DNA from: JAWKUK01 sp964402175
GTDB taxonomy: Bacteria; Planctomycetota; UBA1135; GCA-002686595
DNA length: 64,000 bases
Direction of reading: 5' to 3'
Assembly (NCBI GenBank): GCA_964402175.1
Contig: CAYOBN010000008.1
Coordinates: 31,352-95,351 of the forward strand
Part shown: in pieces, positions 48,240 through 56,813 of the stretch
Layout of the letters: each line of letters starts with the position of its first letter
How positions within the stretch are numbered: the stretch's first letter is position 1
Translations under genes and position numbers: made by a program
Notes under the pieces: model-generated
What the model saw: the letters and a program-made list of their open reading frames with translations, nothing else
Told to the model about the DNA's origin: nothing
Databases searched by the model: none

Positions 48240-48283
48240 GGGCGCCCGTCCCCCTCCGCAGCGCGGACGGGGGGCGGGCGCCC
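48240..48283 (+). terminator. Strong terminator-like hairpin
   Basis: The arm GGGCGCCCGTCCCC (48240-48253) pairs with GGGGGCGGGCGCCC (48270-48283), 14 base pairs with one G-U wobble and a 16-base loop, starting 45 bases after the stop of the Cys-rich secreted protein. There is no T-tract. A smaller GGGTCC/GGACCC hairpin lies just before it at 48209-48229. Confidence 0.55.
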
Positions 48284-48285
48284 GC

Positions 48286-48321
48286 CCTGTTGGCTCACCT
48301 GTTGGCCCCCCTGTTGGCCTC
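48286..48321. repeat. 12-bp tandem repeat, three copies
   Basis: CCTGTTGGC followed by three variable bases starts at 48286, 48298 and 48310, a strict 12-base period. It sits directly after the terminator-like hairpin and is not coding. Confidence 0.85.
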
Positions 48322-48528
48322 GAGGATCCCGCGGGCCTGGACCGGGGTCGGCGTCGGCGAGGGGGCAGGTCAGCCCGGGTCGGGACGGATTTCGAAACTT
48401 CTTGGAACCCTGGCTGGTCCTGGATGTGTCCGAACGCTGCTTCGGTTACGATCTTCCTCGCTCGCGCCGACGGCAGGGCATTAGAAAAGGGGCTCGAGGG
48501 GAGCCATCCCGTAGACGCTCCAGATCCC

Positions 48529-49953
48529 ATGCAGCCAACGACCCTTTTCCGCACCTTCCTCGCTTGCGCCCTCGCCATCGGCGCAACGGGGCCGGTCCAC
48601 AGCCAGCGAGCGCCGCTCGCCGCCGATCCGGCGGCCCGCGGTCGCGCGTTGCCACCCGCCGTTGTGGAGGACGGCGCCGACGCTCTGCGCGACGCTGTCG
48701 ACCTCCGCGAGGCCCCTGCCCGCGCGATCGACGCGCGCGGGCCCGTGCGCGCCGCCTCGCGCCCGGAGCGGGCGCCGGTCCGCGACGCCGCTCGCGCTCG
48801 GGCTGCCGCTGCGGGGCGTACGGCTGCAGGTGATGCCGCGGCGGCCGTCGCCCTGGAAGGGCGTGCGGTCCAGCGCGACTTCGCCCTGCTGCGTTCCCGC
48901 TGGGCCGTGCTCGTCGAAGCGCGCTTGCTCGCCGCGGCCAGCGGTGTGCCCGCCGCGGTCCCGACCCCGCCCGCGCTGCATCGCGGCCACCTCGAGCGGC
49001 TCTCGGCCGCCGGTGAGCTCCGCGCGACCGTGTACCTCTCGCGGCACCCCGAGCTGTTGCTCGCGGGCACCGCGCAGCGCGAATTCCGCACCGGTCGCTA
49101 CGTCCCCACCGCGGACGTCCAAGCGGCCGTGGCGCAGGTCCTCGCGCGCCTCGTCGTGCAGGCCGGTGACGTGGCGACGCTCGAAGCCTTGGACGTGCTC
49201 GGCCGCGTCAGCTCCCTCTACCGGGCAGGGTGGCTCGCGCCCGCAGCCGCAATGGCGGCGTTCGAGGCCATCGAACTGCGCACCCCGGGCTCCGCGCTCG
49301 CCCCGCGCGCCCGCTTCCTCCGCGCGAAGCTCATCCTCTCGGCCGGTCGCGGCGTCGCCCACCTCGAGGGTCTCGCGGCGCGCCTCCTGTCGACGTTGAC
49401 CACGGCGCAGGACCCCGCGATCGCCGCGGAAGCGGAAGCGCTCGTCTGGCGTCTCGTGCACCTGCGCGTCGGTCGGCCGATCCCGGCCCTGTGCGGCAAC
49501 GACGCCGTCGGCAACGAGCTCTGCGTCGAGGACTTCCGCGGGCGCGTCGTCTTCCTGCGCTTCTGGAGCGCGGACGATGACGATGTGCACGTTCAGCTCG
49601 TCCAAGACACGCAGTTCGTCGAACACTTCTGGGACCACCCGTTTGCACTCATCGGTGTGAACCGGGACGCCGACCGGGCCGAGTACATCTCGCGCCTCGA
49701 CGCGTCAGGGCTCCCCGGCAACCAGATCTATGACGGCCCCGCCTCGGAGGACCTCATCGCCGAGGTTCGCCAGCGCCGCGCCTCGCGACCGAAGGCCTTC
49801 GACGCCTGGCGCGAAGCCACCTCCGGTAGCACGTACCTCATCGACTCGCGCGGGATCCTGCGCGCCCTCGACCCCGAACCTGCGGCCGTCCCAGCGCTTG
49901 TCCGCGGACTCCTCGACGAGTACTACGCGGCCAAACGCGTCGCCGGGCGCTGA
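48529..49953 (+). CDS. Secreted protein with a thioredoxin-fold domain lacking CxxC
   Basis: 474 residues from ATG 48529, which opens a signal peptide (LFRTFLACALAIGATGPVHS). The N-terminal 320 residues are Ala/Arg-rich and helical without a recognised family. From about residue 320 a TlpA/AhpC-type thioredoxin fold follows: GRPIPALCGNDAVGNELCVEDFRGRVVFLRFW, then SADDDDVHVQ where the active CxxC should be, then ALIGVNRDADRAEYISRL and a TYLIDSRGILRAL strand. The missing cysteines mean it cannot act as a thiol reductase of the usual kind. It would lie in the periplasm. It is followed 42 bases later by the MORN-repeat gene. Confidence 0.75.
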   Translation: MQPTTLFRTFLACALAIGATGPVHSQRAPLAADPAARGRALPPAVVEDGADALRDAVDLREAPARAIDARGPVRAASRPERAPVRDAARARAAAAGRTAAGDAAAAVALEGRAVQRDFALLRSRWAVLVEARLLAAASGVPAAVPTPPALHRGHLERLSAAGELRATVYLSRHPELLLAGTAQREFRTGRYVPTADVQAAVAQVLARLVVQAGDVATLEALDVLGRVSSLYRAGWLAPAAAMAAFEAIELRTPGSALAPRARFLRAKLILSAGRGVAHLEGLAARLLSTLTTAQDPAIAAEAEALVWRLVHLRVGRPIPALCGNDAVGNELCVEDFRGRVVFLRFWSADDDDVHVQLVQDTQFVEHFWDHPFALIGVNRDADRAEYISRLDASGLPGNQIYDGPASEDLIAEVRQRRASRPKAFDAWREATSGSTYLIDSRGILRALDPEPAAVPALVRGLLDEYYAAKRVAGR

Positions 49954-49995
49954 CGCCGCGACCTCGCACCGCCCTCGCCCCTCTGCCTTCTGACC

Positions 49996-50862
49996 ATGCC
50001 CCTCCGAACCCGAGTGCACAACGCCGAACCGACGACACGTCGGCGTTCGCTCGGCGTACTCGCGGGGTCGCGTGTCGCCGCGTGCGCTTTCGCACTCGTC
50101 GGCCTGGGGGTGGTCTTCACAGCGCTTGCGCTCGACTTCGGGGCAGGTGTGCACGCCGCAGGGCCTGCGGGTGACACCGACGGTGCGCGGCACGGGTCAC
50201 TCGCCCCCAACGGTCCCCAGGCCGATGCGCTCCGCGCCGGTGCGACGGGATCGTCGAACGCGAACGAACGCCCCGACGGGTTGGTGCGCATCGGCGACAA
50301 CGCCGGGGCCGGTGCGCTCGGCGCTGCGGTGATCGAAGTGCCGCGCAGCGTGCACTCGAGCTCCGTCAACCTCGGCGAAGAGGGCGGCGGAGAAGGTGAA
50401 GCACTGCGTCCCACGGCGGGTGGGGGCCACACCTTCGGCTTCGAATTCTACCTGCGCGGCGGACAACGCGGCGACCGGCCGACCGACGGACCGTTCGTCG
50501 AGCGTTTCGCGGACGGTGGACTCGCCCTCGAGGGTGGCTTCCGCAACGGCGAGCGCGACGGTGACTGGACCAGCTATCACCCCGACGGCAGCGTGCGGCT
50601 CGAGGGCCAGTACGAAGCAGGCCGCCGCGTCGGTCGCTGGCGCGCCTTCCATCCGGGTGGCCAACTCCTCGGCGAGGGTTCGTTCGAGAACCATCTGCGC
50701 GAGGGTGTCTGGGTGCTGTACTACACCAACGGTCTCGTGAAGGAGCGCGGTGTGTTCGAACATGATCTGCGCCACGGGCCATGGGAGTTCATGGACACCT
50801 TCGGGCAGCTCGAAGCCCGCAGCGGGTATTACCGCTACGGGTTCCAGATCACTCCGTTCTGA
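49996..50862 (+). CDS. Membrane-anchored MORN-like (YwqK-type) repeat protein
   Basis: 288 residues, ATG 49996. One membrane helix at about residues 27-48 (ACAFALVGLGVVFTALALDFG) is followed by a low-complexity linker and, from about residue 165, four to five MORN-variant repeats (FRNGERDGDWTSYHPDGSVRLEGQYEAGRR). This pattern is that of Pfam MORN_2/YwqK proteins, often labelled antitoxins without proof. No partner toxin is seen beside it. It converges with the TPR gene downstream, 71 bases away. Confidence 0.75.
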   Translation: MPLRTRVHNAEPTTRRRSLGVLAGSRVAACAFALVGLGVVFTALALDFGAGVHAAGPAGDTDGARHGSLAPNGPQADALRAGATGSSNANERPDGLVRIGDNAGAGALGAAVIEVPRSVHSSSVNLGEEGGGEGEALRPTAGGGHTFGFEFYLRGGQRGDRPTDGPFVERFADGGLALEGGFRNGERDGDWTSYHPDGSVRLEGQYEAGRRVGRWRAFHPGGQLLGEGSFENHLREGVWVLYYTNGLVKERGVFEHDLRHGPWEFMDTFGQLEARSGYYRYGFQITPF

Positions 50863-50933
50863 TCTGCGCACCTGAGCGGGCGCGCTGGCGCCGCCCTGCG
50901 GACTCTGCCATGCCGATCCGAGGGCTCTGCCAC

Positions 50934-51827
50934 TCAGCGAGCTCCGCCGACCAGGGCCAGCTGCGCCGCCAGGCCCTCGTGCTGCGGAAAGAGGGTCGCC
51001 CCGAGCTGCCACGCCGCGAGCGCCTGTTCGGGCTTGCCCGTCTGCTGGTAGAGGTTCCCGAGCAGCAGATGGGTCTCGGCAAAGCGCGGCTCCTGTGTCA
51101 TCTGCGCTTGTTGCGCCACGAGGCGCTCGAACTCGGCGATCGCTGCAGGCTGCTTGCCGAGCGCGGGCGGCCAGAAGCTCAGTGAGATCGCTTTGTTGAA
51201 GCGCGCGCTGTAGTGGCCGGGGTCGATGGCGAGCGCCCGGTCGAACGCCTGGTCCGCCTGCGTCGCCAGCACACCCGCGAGCGGGGAGTTGCCGACCTCG
51301 CTGATGCGCGCGATGTACGCCTGGCCGAGCTCGACCTGCAGCTCCGGGTCGTGGGGCGCGGCCTCAGCCCGCGCGCGCACGGCGGCCAGCACTTCGTCGG
51401 CGCGCCCCTCGGCTGCGAGCTGCTTCCACAACGCGGCTTGACCCACCGCATCGAGGTCGGCGAGCTCTAGGGCGAGGGCTTGGGCGGTCTTGGCTGGCGC
51501 GGCGGCCGCGGGGCCCGTGCTCTGCTGCGATAGGGAGCCCGCTGCATGGCCCGCGCGCGCCAGCGCGGCGGCGACGAGCGCTTCGACGCGCCCTTCGAGG
51601 TCCTCGGCCGCGCGCGCGCTGCCCGGCACTGGGCCGCGGCGCTCGAGCTCGCCGACCCGTTCCGCGAGGCCTTCGAGCAGCGCCCGCGAGCTCGCGTCGA
51701 GGGTCAGCGGAGTGAGCTCAGCGGCTGCGACCGAGAGAGGCGCACGCGGGGCCACCAGGGACTGGGTGAAGGCGAAGGCGACGCCGAGCGTCGCGCTGCC
51801 TGCGAGGGTGAGGGTCAGGGGGTGCAT
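50934..51827 (-). CDS. TPR-repeat protein with an N-terminal membrane anchor
   Basis: 297 residues from ATG 51827 (a longer frame upstream has no hydrophobic start). The N-terminus HPLTLTLAGSATLGVAFAF is a signal peptide or anchor; the middle has an ELERRG coiled segment and an Ala/Gly linker; the last 170 residues are TPR helices (DPELQVELGQAYIARI, ALAIDPGHYSARFNKAI, AETHLLLGNLYQQTGKPEQALAAWQLGATLF). It likely serves as a periplasmic scaffold. It follows the anti-sigma-like gene by 99 bases on the same strand, so may belong to that operon. Confidence 0.8.
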   Translation of the reverse strand: MHPLTLTLAGSATLGVAFAFTQSLVAPRAPLSVAAAELTPLTLDASSRALLEGLAERVGELERRGPVPGSARAAEDLEGRVEALVAAALARAGHAAGSLSQQSTGPAAAAPAKTAQALALELADLDAVGQAALWKQLAAEGRADEVLAAVRARAEAAPHDPELQVELGQAYIARISEVGNSPLAGVLATQADQAFDRALAIDPGHYSARFNKAISLSFWPPALGKQPAAIAEFERLVAQQAQMTQEPRFAETHLLLGNLYQQTGKPEQALAAWQLGATLFPQHEGLAAQLALVGGAR

Positions 51828-51926
51828 GGGAGCAGTGGGCTCGCGCTGGCCGATGGGCCGCGCAGTCGCCGCATGCTCTGTGTCGCCGAGCGCCCGTCCC
51901 CTTCGCGGATTCCGCGCAGTTCTCAC

Positions 51927-54293
51927 TCAGCGCAGCGGCACGGCGTGTTCCACGTCTGCGCCAGCGAGCACCTGGACCTCGCTCACGTGCTCGCGTCCAT
52001 CGAAGGCGCGCACCGTCACGCTGTAGCGGCCTGGCGCGAGCGCCGGGAAGCTGCGCACGCCGCCCGCGTCCGTGCGCTGGTCGACACCGAGCGCGAGCGG
52101 CGCCCCAGCGGAGTCCCTCAGCACCACGACCGCACCGACAGTCGAGCCGGAGCGCTCGTCGCTGACCCGCACGGTGAGCGCGCCGCCCACGGGCAGCTCG
52201 ATGCGCTCGTCCAGGATCTTCTGGCCATCGTGCTCGAACGGCTCGCCGCGGAGGTGTCCGAGCCCGAGCTCGGCCCCGGCCACGGTGGCGCGGTAGCGCC
52301 CGGCGAAGAGGCCCTCGACCGTCGTGGCGCCCGCGCTGTCGACACCCCAGGTCGCGTGGAACTCGAACTGACCCGGCCGGACCTCACGTTCGAGCGTCAG
52401 CCGCCCGCCGCTCACCGGCGCGCCCGTCGGGCCAGCGATCGCGACCCGCAGCGCGCCAGGGGCGAGCGTGAGCGCGAGCTCCTCCAGGCCCGAGCTGTTG
52501 CGCAGGTCGGCGTAACCCAGCACCACTTGGTCGCGGTAGCCGCGCTCGGCGCGGCAGACCGCCCAGAGCCCCGGGGTCAAGCCGAAGACCTCGGACTTGC
52601 CCTCAGAATCGGTCCGGAGGTTCCGCATGGCGCCGCCTTGGACCTCGTACAGCGATAGGTCGAGCGCAGCGAGCGGCACCCCGTTTGCGTCGGAGAGCGC
52701 GAGCCGCAGCCCGATCCCGCGCTCGGCGCCCTCTGGGGCGAGGAAGTCCGCACGCGCGGCGCCCGTCCCGCGCAGGAAGAGGTGTTGCATCCGCGGGCGC
52801 GGCGCGCCCTCCGCCGTGTCCGCGAGGCACAGCGCGACGAACGCGCCGGGCGGCAGGTGCGCGACTTCGTAGCGGCCTTCGCTGTCGGTGACCGCGCCGC
52901 CGAACGTCATCGGCGCAGCGCCGGCCCCTTGGCGGCGCCCGCCGGGGAGCTGCGAGAGGATCACATCGGCCCCGGCCCAAGGTGTGCCGTCGCTGCGCTC
53001 GACGCGCCCGTGCACCCGCGCGCCGGCGCCCAGCGCCAGCGTCGGCGCGACCCGCAGGGACCCCGGTGCTGCGCCCGAATCGGCGGCGACGGCGCTCCAG
53101 CCTGGCGCATAACCCGGGCGCGACGCGCGCAGCACGAGGTCGCCCGCGGGCGCATGCGGGATCGCGAACGCCCCGTTCAGGTCCGTGTGCACCGCGTGCA
53201 GCGGCAAGGGCGCGAGGTCCTCGCCGTGGCGCTCCAGGACTTGGTGCGGCAGCGCGGTCTCGACGAGGACGAGCGCATCGGCGAGCGGCGCGCCGCTGGC
53301 CGCGTCGACCACGACCCCGGACACCGGCGCACCCGGGGCGAGCTGGACGGCGTGTGCGTCCTCGGGCCCGCACGCCGTGAGCCCGGACGCCCGCCACGGG
53401 GCGCAGCCCTCGGCTTCGACGACGACGGTGTAGCGCGCGCCCGCAGAGGCCGGGACGCGCACGAGCGCGCTGCCCGCGGGGCCGAACTCCGGCTCCGCGA
53501 GGACGTGCACGGTCGGCTCGGCCACGTCGGGCACCTCGACCTCGAGCCGCGTCCAGACGCGGACCCCGGTGGGGGCGCGTTCGGCACGCAGCGCGAGCCA
53601 CAGGTCGGCCACAGCCCCCGCGGGGGGGCCCGCGGCCGACGGGGCGCTCTGCCCGGCGGCGTCTTGGGCCTCTGCCAGAGCTCCGGTGTCCTCGGGCGCA
53701 GCAGCGCCCTGGCCCGCGCCGTCCTGGCCCGCGCGGCCCTGGCCCGCGCCGCCCTGGGCTGCGTCCGTTCGATGGTCAGGGTCAGCCCGATCGGGGTCGG
53801 TCGTCCCAGGGCCCGCGAGGGCCTCTGGGGGGCCCTCGACGGGCGCGCGGAGGCCGGAGCCGCCCGCTGGGGGGGCTTCGACGTCCGGCTGCGGCCCGCG
53901 CTCCCTGGGGCCTACGGCGACCGCTGCGCCGGGGGAGCGCGGGTCGCCGGTCTGCACGAGGTCGGCCGGGGCGCCGCCGGGCTGCGCCGGGGGCGCGCCG
54001 GTGCTCCAGCGCAGCCACGCAAAGCCCAGCACCGCGGTGACGAGCGCCGCGGCGAGGGACAGCCAGCGGCCGACGCGCGGGCCCCTGTCCCGGCGCTGCT
54101 CGGTCCTGCCCGTCCGCGCGAGCGCGGCGTCGCGGTCGGCCGTGTCGCGCGGCGCGCCAGCGTCCGCGCGCGCGCGCAACGCGACCTCGACGGCCAGCGC
54201 GACGCGCCGGCGGAAGGCCGGGCTCGGGGCGTCATCGGGCAGCGCCCGCGTCAGGAGCGCGGCGAGGTTCTGCTCGAAGTGCTCGCCGCTCAT
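51927..54293 (-). CDS. Membrane-anchored carboxypeptidase-regulatory-domain protein, probable anti-sigma factor
   Basis: 788 residues, overlapping the upstream sigma-factor gene by four bases (ATGA 54290-54293). The first 75 residues are a short charged helical region (MSGEHFEQNLAALLTRALPDDAPSPAFRRRVALAVEVAL), which fits a small cytoplasmic sigma-binding domain, then one membrane helix at about residues 77-95 (WLSLAAALVTAVLGFAWL). An Ala/Gly/Gln-rich linker with AGQ-type pentapeptides follows, and the remaining 550 residues, outside the inner membrane, are a chain of carboxypeptidase-regulatory-like beta domains (GVVVDAASGAPLADALVLVET; GRVERSDGTPWAGADVILSQL). The role is inferred from the position and layout; no zinc-type anti-sigma HxxxCxxC motif is visible. 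Confidence 0.8.
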   Translation of the reverse strand: MSGEHFEQNLAALLTRALPDDAPSPAFRRRVALAVEVALRARADAGAPRDTADRDAALARTGRTEQRRDRGPRVGRWLSLAAALVTAVLGFAWLRWSTGAPPAQPGGAPADLVQTGDPRSPGAAVAVGPRERGPQPDVEAPPAGGSGLRAPVEGPPEALAGPGTTDPDRADPDHRTDAAQGGAGQGRAGQDGAGQGAAAPEDTGALAEAQDAAGQSAPSAAGPPAGAVADLWLALRAERAPTGVRVWTRLEVEVPDVAEPTVHVLAEPEFGPAGSALVRVPASAGARYTVVVEAEGCAPWRASGLTACGPEDAHAVQLAPGAPVSGVVVDAASGAPLADALVLVETALPHQVLERHGEDLAPLPLHAVHTDLNGAFAIPHAPAGDLVLRASRPGYAPGWSAVAADSGAAPGSLRVAPTLALGAGARVHGRVERSDGTPWAGADVILSQLPGGRRQGAGAAPMTFGGAVTDSEGRYEVAHLPPGAFVALCLADTAEGAPRPRMQHLFLRGTGAARADFLAPEGAERGIGLRLALSDANGVPLAALDLSLYEVQGGAMRNLRTDSEGKSEVFGLTPGLWAVCRAERGYRDQVVLGYADLRNSSGLEELALTLAPGALRVAIAGPTGAPVSGGRLTLEREVRPGQFEFHATWGVDSAGATTVEGLFAGRYRATVAGAELGLGHLRGEPFEHDGQKILDERIELPVGGALTVRVSDERSGSTVGAVVVLRDSAGAPLALGVDQRTDAGGVRSFPALAPGRYSVTVRAFDGREHVSEVQVLAGADVEHAVPLR
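53707..53766. repeat. 15-bp imperfect tandem repeat in the anti-sigma-like gene
   Basis: Four units of 15 bases (53707-53721, 53722-53736, 53737-53751, 53752-53766) with core CCTGGCCCGCGC encode AGQ-type pentapeptides in the periplasmic linker. In-frame length variation is possible. Confidence 0.8.
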
Positions 54294-55009
54294 TCGACAC
54301 CTCCCCGCCGCCGCGCGAGCAGCGTGAAGACCTCACCGAACGCTTTGCGCGCGCGGTGCAGCGTCGATTCCACGGCCTTCACATGGCGGCCGCTCTGCGC
54401 GGCGCTCTCGGGCACCGAGCGCCCTTCGACGTACTTCTCGACGAGCGCGTCACGGTAGGGGAGCGGCAGCGACGAGAGCGTCGCGCCGACGAGCGCGCGG
54501 GTCTCTTCGCGCTCGAGGACCTCATCGGGCAACGGCTCGTGTTCGATGCGCGCGAGGATGGCGTCGATGTCGGCGTCGCTCTCCGCCAAGAGGTCTTCGA
54601 GGCTCGTCGGCCGCCGACGGCGCACGCCGCCGCGCACGTGGTTGCGCGCGATCCCGCAGAGCCACGCGTGCAAGCTCGCGCGCCCGTCGTACGTCCCGAT
54701 CCGATCGAGCGCGGTCAACAGCGTGTCCTGGGCCAGGTCCTCTGCGAGCGATACGTCGCGACCCACGCGGTAGAGCAAGAACCGGTAGACCCCATCCAAG
54801 TGGCGGGCGACGAGCTCGTCTCCGGCGGCGCGCTCCCCACGGGCGACCCGTTGCGCCAGCTCGAAGTCGCGCTGGTGTTCGTCCAGCGACCCTGTGGCTC
54901 GCGGCCCCGTGGCAGGCGTCACGCTGGCCCCGGGCAGGTCCTCCGCCGGCCCGCTCGGCAGGGGGTGGAGGCGCCGGGGCTCCGGCTGCGGATTCGGGGG
55001 GCACGGCAT
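54290..55009 (-). CDS. ECF-family RNA polymerase sigma factor
   Basis: 239 residues from ATG 55009; a GTG start at 54922 would give a normal 210-residue ECF protein and is possible. Region 2 is clear (YRFLLYRVGRDVSLAEDLAQDTLLTALDRI, then ARASLHAWLCGIARN-type core promoter helix) and region 4 follows after an acidic linker (LSSLPLPYRDALVEKYVEGRSVPESAAQSGRHVKAVESTLHRARKAF). The Pro-rich first 30 residues are not part of the fold. It directs RNA polymerase to a small regulon, and its activity should be held by the overlapping membrane protein. Its gene is divergent from yceI, with a 20-base inverted repeat between them. Confidence 0.92.
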   Translation of the reverse strand: MPCPPNPQPEPRRLHPLPSGPAEDLPGASVTPATGPRATGSLDEHQRDFELAQRVARGERAAGDELVARHLDGVYRFLLYRVGRDVSLAEDLAQDTLLTALDRIGTYDGRASLHAWLCGIARNHVRGGVRRRRPTSLEDLLAESDADIDAILARIEHEPLPDEVLEREETRALVGATLSSLPLPYRDALVEKYVEGRSVPESAAQSGRHVKAVESTLHRARKAFGEVFTLLARRRGGVE

Positions 55010-55249
55010 GGGCGCGGTGGGGGATCCCTTGCAGTGTGCGACGAGCCGTGCGTCCCCTTCGCACTCTCTGGCGAAAACCGCGGGCGCAGCGCCCCGGGGG
55101 CAGTGGGTCGAGGACCGGCACCCCCCGGAATCGTCGGGATTTTACTTGTTGTGACAGGTAAATGTGTCCCAGGATGCCCCGGTGGGCCTCCGTGCCCTCG
55201 TCCCTCGCACCCTACCCCTCGGAAAGGGCCCCCTCGGGCCCCGATCGCC
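55010..55249. promoter_or_regulatory. Divergent region between the sigma factor and YceI genes
   Basis: 240 bases. At 55143-55162 TTACTTGT-TGTG-ACAGGTAA is an inverted repeat with a single mismatch, inside a markedly AT-richer stretch (55136-55166) of otherwise GC-rich DNA. It is a good candidate operator or promoter element for one or both genes. Confidence 0.4.
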
Positions 55250-55957
55250 ATGCACGCAGCACCGTTCCGTCTCGCCGTCTCCCACCTCGCCCGCCGCGGC
55301 GCCGTCCTCACCGTCGCTCCGGTCGCCCTCGCGGTCGCGGGCGCGGTCGCCCTCGGGCTGACCCTCGCTGCCCCGCGCAGCGCGGAGGCCGCCGGCGCCT
55401 CCGCGGGCCAACCCGTCGCTGCGGTCGACGTGCCGAAGGCCGCCCTCGGCGCGTACGACATCGACACCGCCCACAGCACCGTCGGCTTCCGCATCAAGCA
55501 CCTCGACGTCGCCTACCAGTTCGGCCGCTTCGACAAGTTCTCGGGCGAGGTCGTGCTCGGCGCGACGCCCGATGCGTCGTCCGTGAAGGTCGTGATCGAC
55601 GCCGCCAGCGTCAACTCGGCCAACGAGGCGCGCGACCAGCACCTGCGCAACCAGGACTTCCTGGACGTCAAGCAGTTCGCCGAAGCGACGTTCCAGTCGA
55701 AGCGCGTCGCCGCGAAGGACGCCGACACGTTCACGGTCTCGGGCGATCTCACGCTGCACGGTGTCACGAAGCCCGTGACGTTCGACATGGACTTCCTCGG
55801 CGCGAAGGACGCGGGCGAGCGCTTCGGCTTCAAAGCTGGCTTCTTCGGCACGCTCGACATCCAGCGCCGCGACTTCGGCATCGACACGTACCCGAACGAA
55901 GTCTTGAGCGACACGATCCAGCTCACGCTCGCGATCGAGTGCAACAAGCGTAAGTGA
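55250..55957 (+). CDS. YceI-family protein, secreted
   Basis: 235 residues, ATG 55250, with an N-terminal membrane helix or signal peptide (VAPVALAVAGAVALGLTLAAP). The YceI lipocalin-like barrel follows: YDIDTAHSTVGFRIKHLDV, then ARDQHLRNQDFLDVKQFAEATFQSKRV, SGDLTLHGVTKPVTFDMDF and FGIDTYPNEVLSDTIQL, all family landmarks. Family members bind isoprenoid or polyprenyl lipids in the periplasm. The next gene starts 10 bases after its stop. Confidence 0.93.
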   Translation: MHAAPFRLAVSHLARRGAVLTVAPVALAVAGAVALGLTLAAPRSAEAAGASAGQPVAAVDVPKAALGAYDIDTAHSTVGFRIKHLDVAYQFGRFDKFSGEVVLGATPDASSVKVVIDAASVNSANEARDQHLRNQDFLDVKQFAEATFQSKRVAAKDADTFTVSGDLTLHGVTKPVTFDMDFLGAKDAGERFGFKAGFFGTLDIQRRDFGIDTYPNEVLSDTIQLTLAIECNKRK

Positions 55958-55967
55958 GAGCGCACCC

Positions 55968-56786
55968 GTGAGCCCCCTCCCCGTCGTCTACGGTGGTCTC
56001 GCCGCCGCGCTCCTGCTCCTCCTCGGATGGCAGCCGTGGCGGCGCGATTCGGAGCGCCCGATCGGGCCCCTCGCGAGCGCGCTCGCGGGGCCCGCGGCCG
56101 TCCTGACGACGCTGTACGCCAACGCGAGTCGCCTCGTGTGGCCGCCGCGTAAGTACCTCGACTGGGTGCTGCTGGCGGGGCTCGTGTGTGTGTTCTTCGT
56201 GGCGCTGCGCGGCAAGCGGCGCGGCCTCGCGCTGCTCCTCATCGCCGCCGGCGCCCTGGTGCTCGCGTACGTGCCGACGAAGTCGCTGCACGCGCGTTAT
56301 TGGGGCGATGCGCTCTGGCTCTGGGTCGGCGGGCTCGGGGCCGCGTTCACCGTCCTGTACTTCGTGGCCGAGCGCGCGCTCGCGACGCGCCGCGCGGATG
56401 GCGCTGCGGCGCTCGCGATCGGCGCGCTCGGCGCCGCGCCGGCGCTCGGGCTGTCGGGCACCGGCGCGGGCGCGTTGCTCGTCGCGTCGCTGGGTGGTGC
56501 GACCGCGCTGATCGCGGCGCTCGGCCTCCTGCGCCGCGACCTCGCGCCAGGCGCGGGTTTTGCCGCGCCGTTCACGGCGCTCTTCGCGGGGCTCGTCGCG
56601 AGCGGCGTGTTGTACGCCGAGACTCCGCGCTGGAGCGGCCTGGCGCTCGTGCTCGCGCCGCTCCTGGTCCTGCTGCCGGGCTCCAGCGGGCGAATGCGCC
56701 TCGCCAGGCTCGTCCTGGTCGCCGCGACGGTCGGCGCAGCCGCGTGGTTCGCGCAGAGCGCGAGCCCGCCGAACCCCTACGGCTGA
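55968..56786 (+). CDS. Multi-pass membrane protein of unknown function
   Basis: 272 residues from GTG 55968, ten bases after yceI. About eight hydrophobic helices are visible (VVYGGLAAALLLLLGW; YLDWVLLAGLVCVFFVAL; GLALLLIAAGALVLAYV; LVLAPLLVLL). I recognise no family and no charged motif conserved enough to name. Downstream it converges with the prolyl oligopeptidase gene 27 bases away. Confidence 0.75.
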   Translation: MSPLPVVYGGLAAALLLLLGWQPWRRDSERPIGPLASALAGPAAVLTTLYANASRLVWPPRKYLDWVLLAGLVCVFFVALRGKRRGLALLLIAAGALVLAYVPTKSLHARYWGDALWLWVGGLGAAFTVLYFVAERALATRRADGAAALAIGALGAAPALGLSGTGAGALLVASLGGATALIAALGLLRRDLAPGAGFAAPFTALFAGLVASGVLYAETPRWSGLALVLAPLLVLLPGSSGRMRLARLVLVAATVGAAAWFAQSASPPNPYG

Positions 56787-56813
56787 TCGGGGCCGCGGAC
56801 GCCCGCGCGCTGC

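Larger units (their letters stand above)
48195..48528. other. Intergenic region after the Cys-rich secreted protein
   Basis: 334 bases between two same-strand genes. It contains the strong hairpin (48240-48283) and a 12-bp tandem repeat right after it (48286-48321). Nothing else is recognised. Confidence 0.5.

Noticed and set aside
49996..50862. Antitoxin of a toxin-antitoxin pair (YwqK-type label)
   Set aside because: Only the MORN-like repeats support that label, and no toxin-like gene is adjacent.
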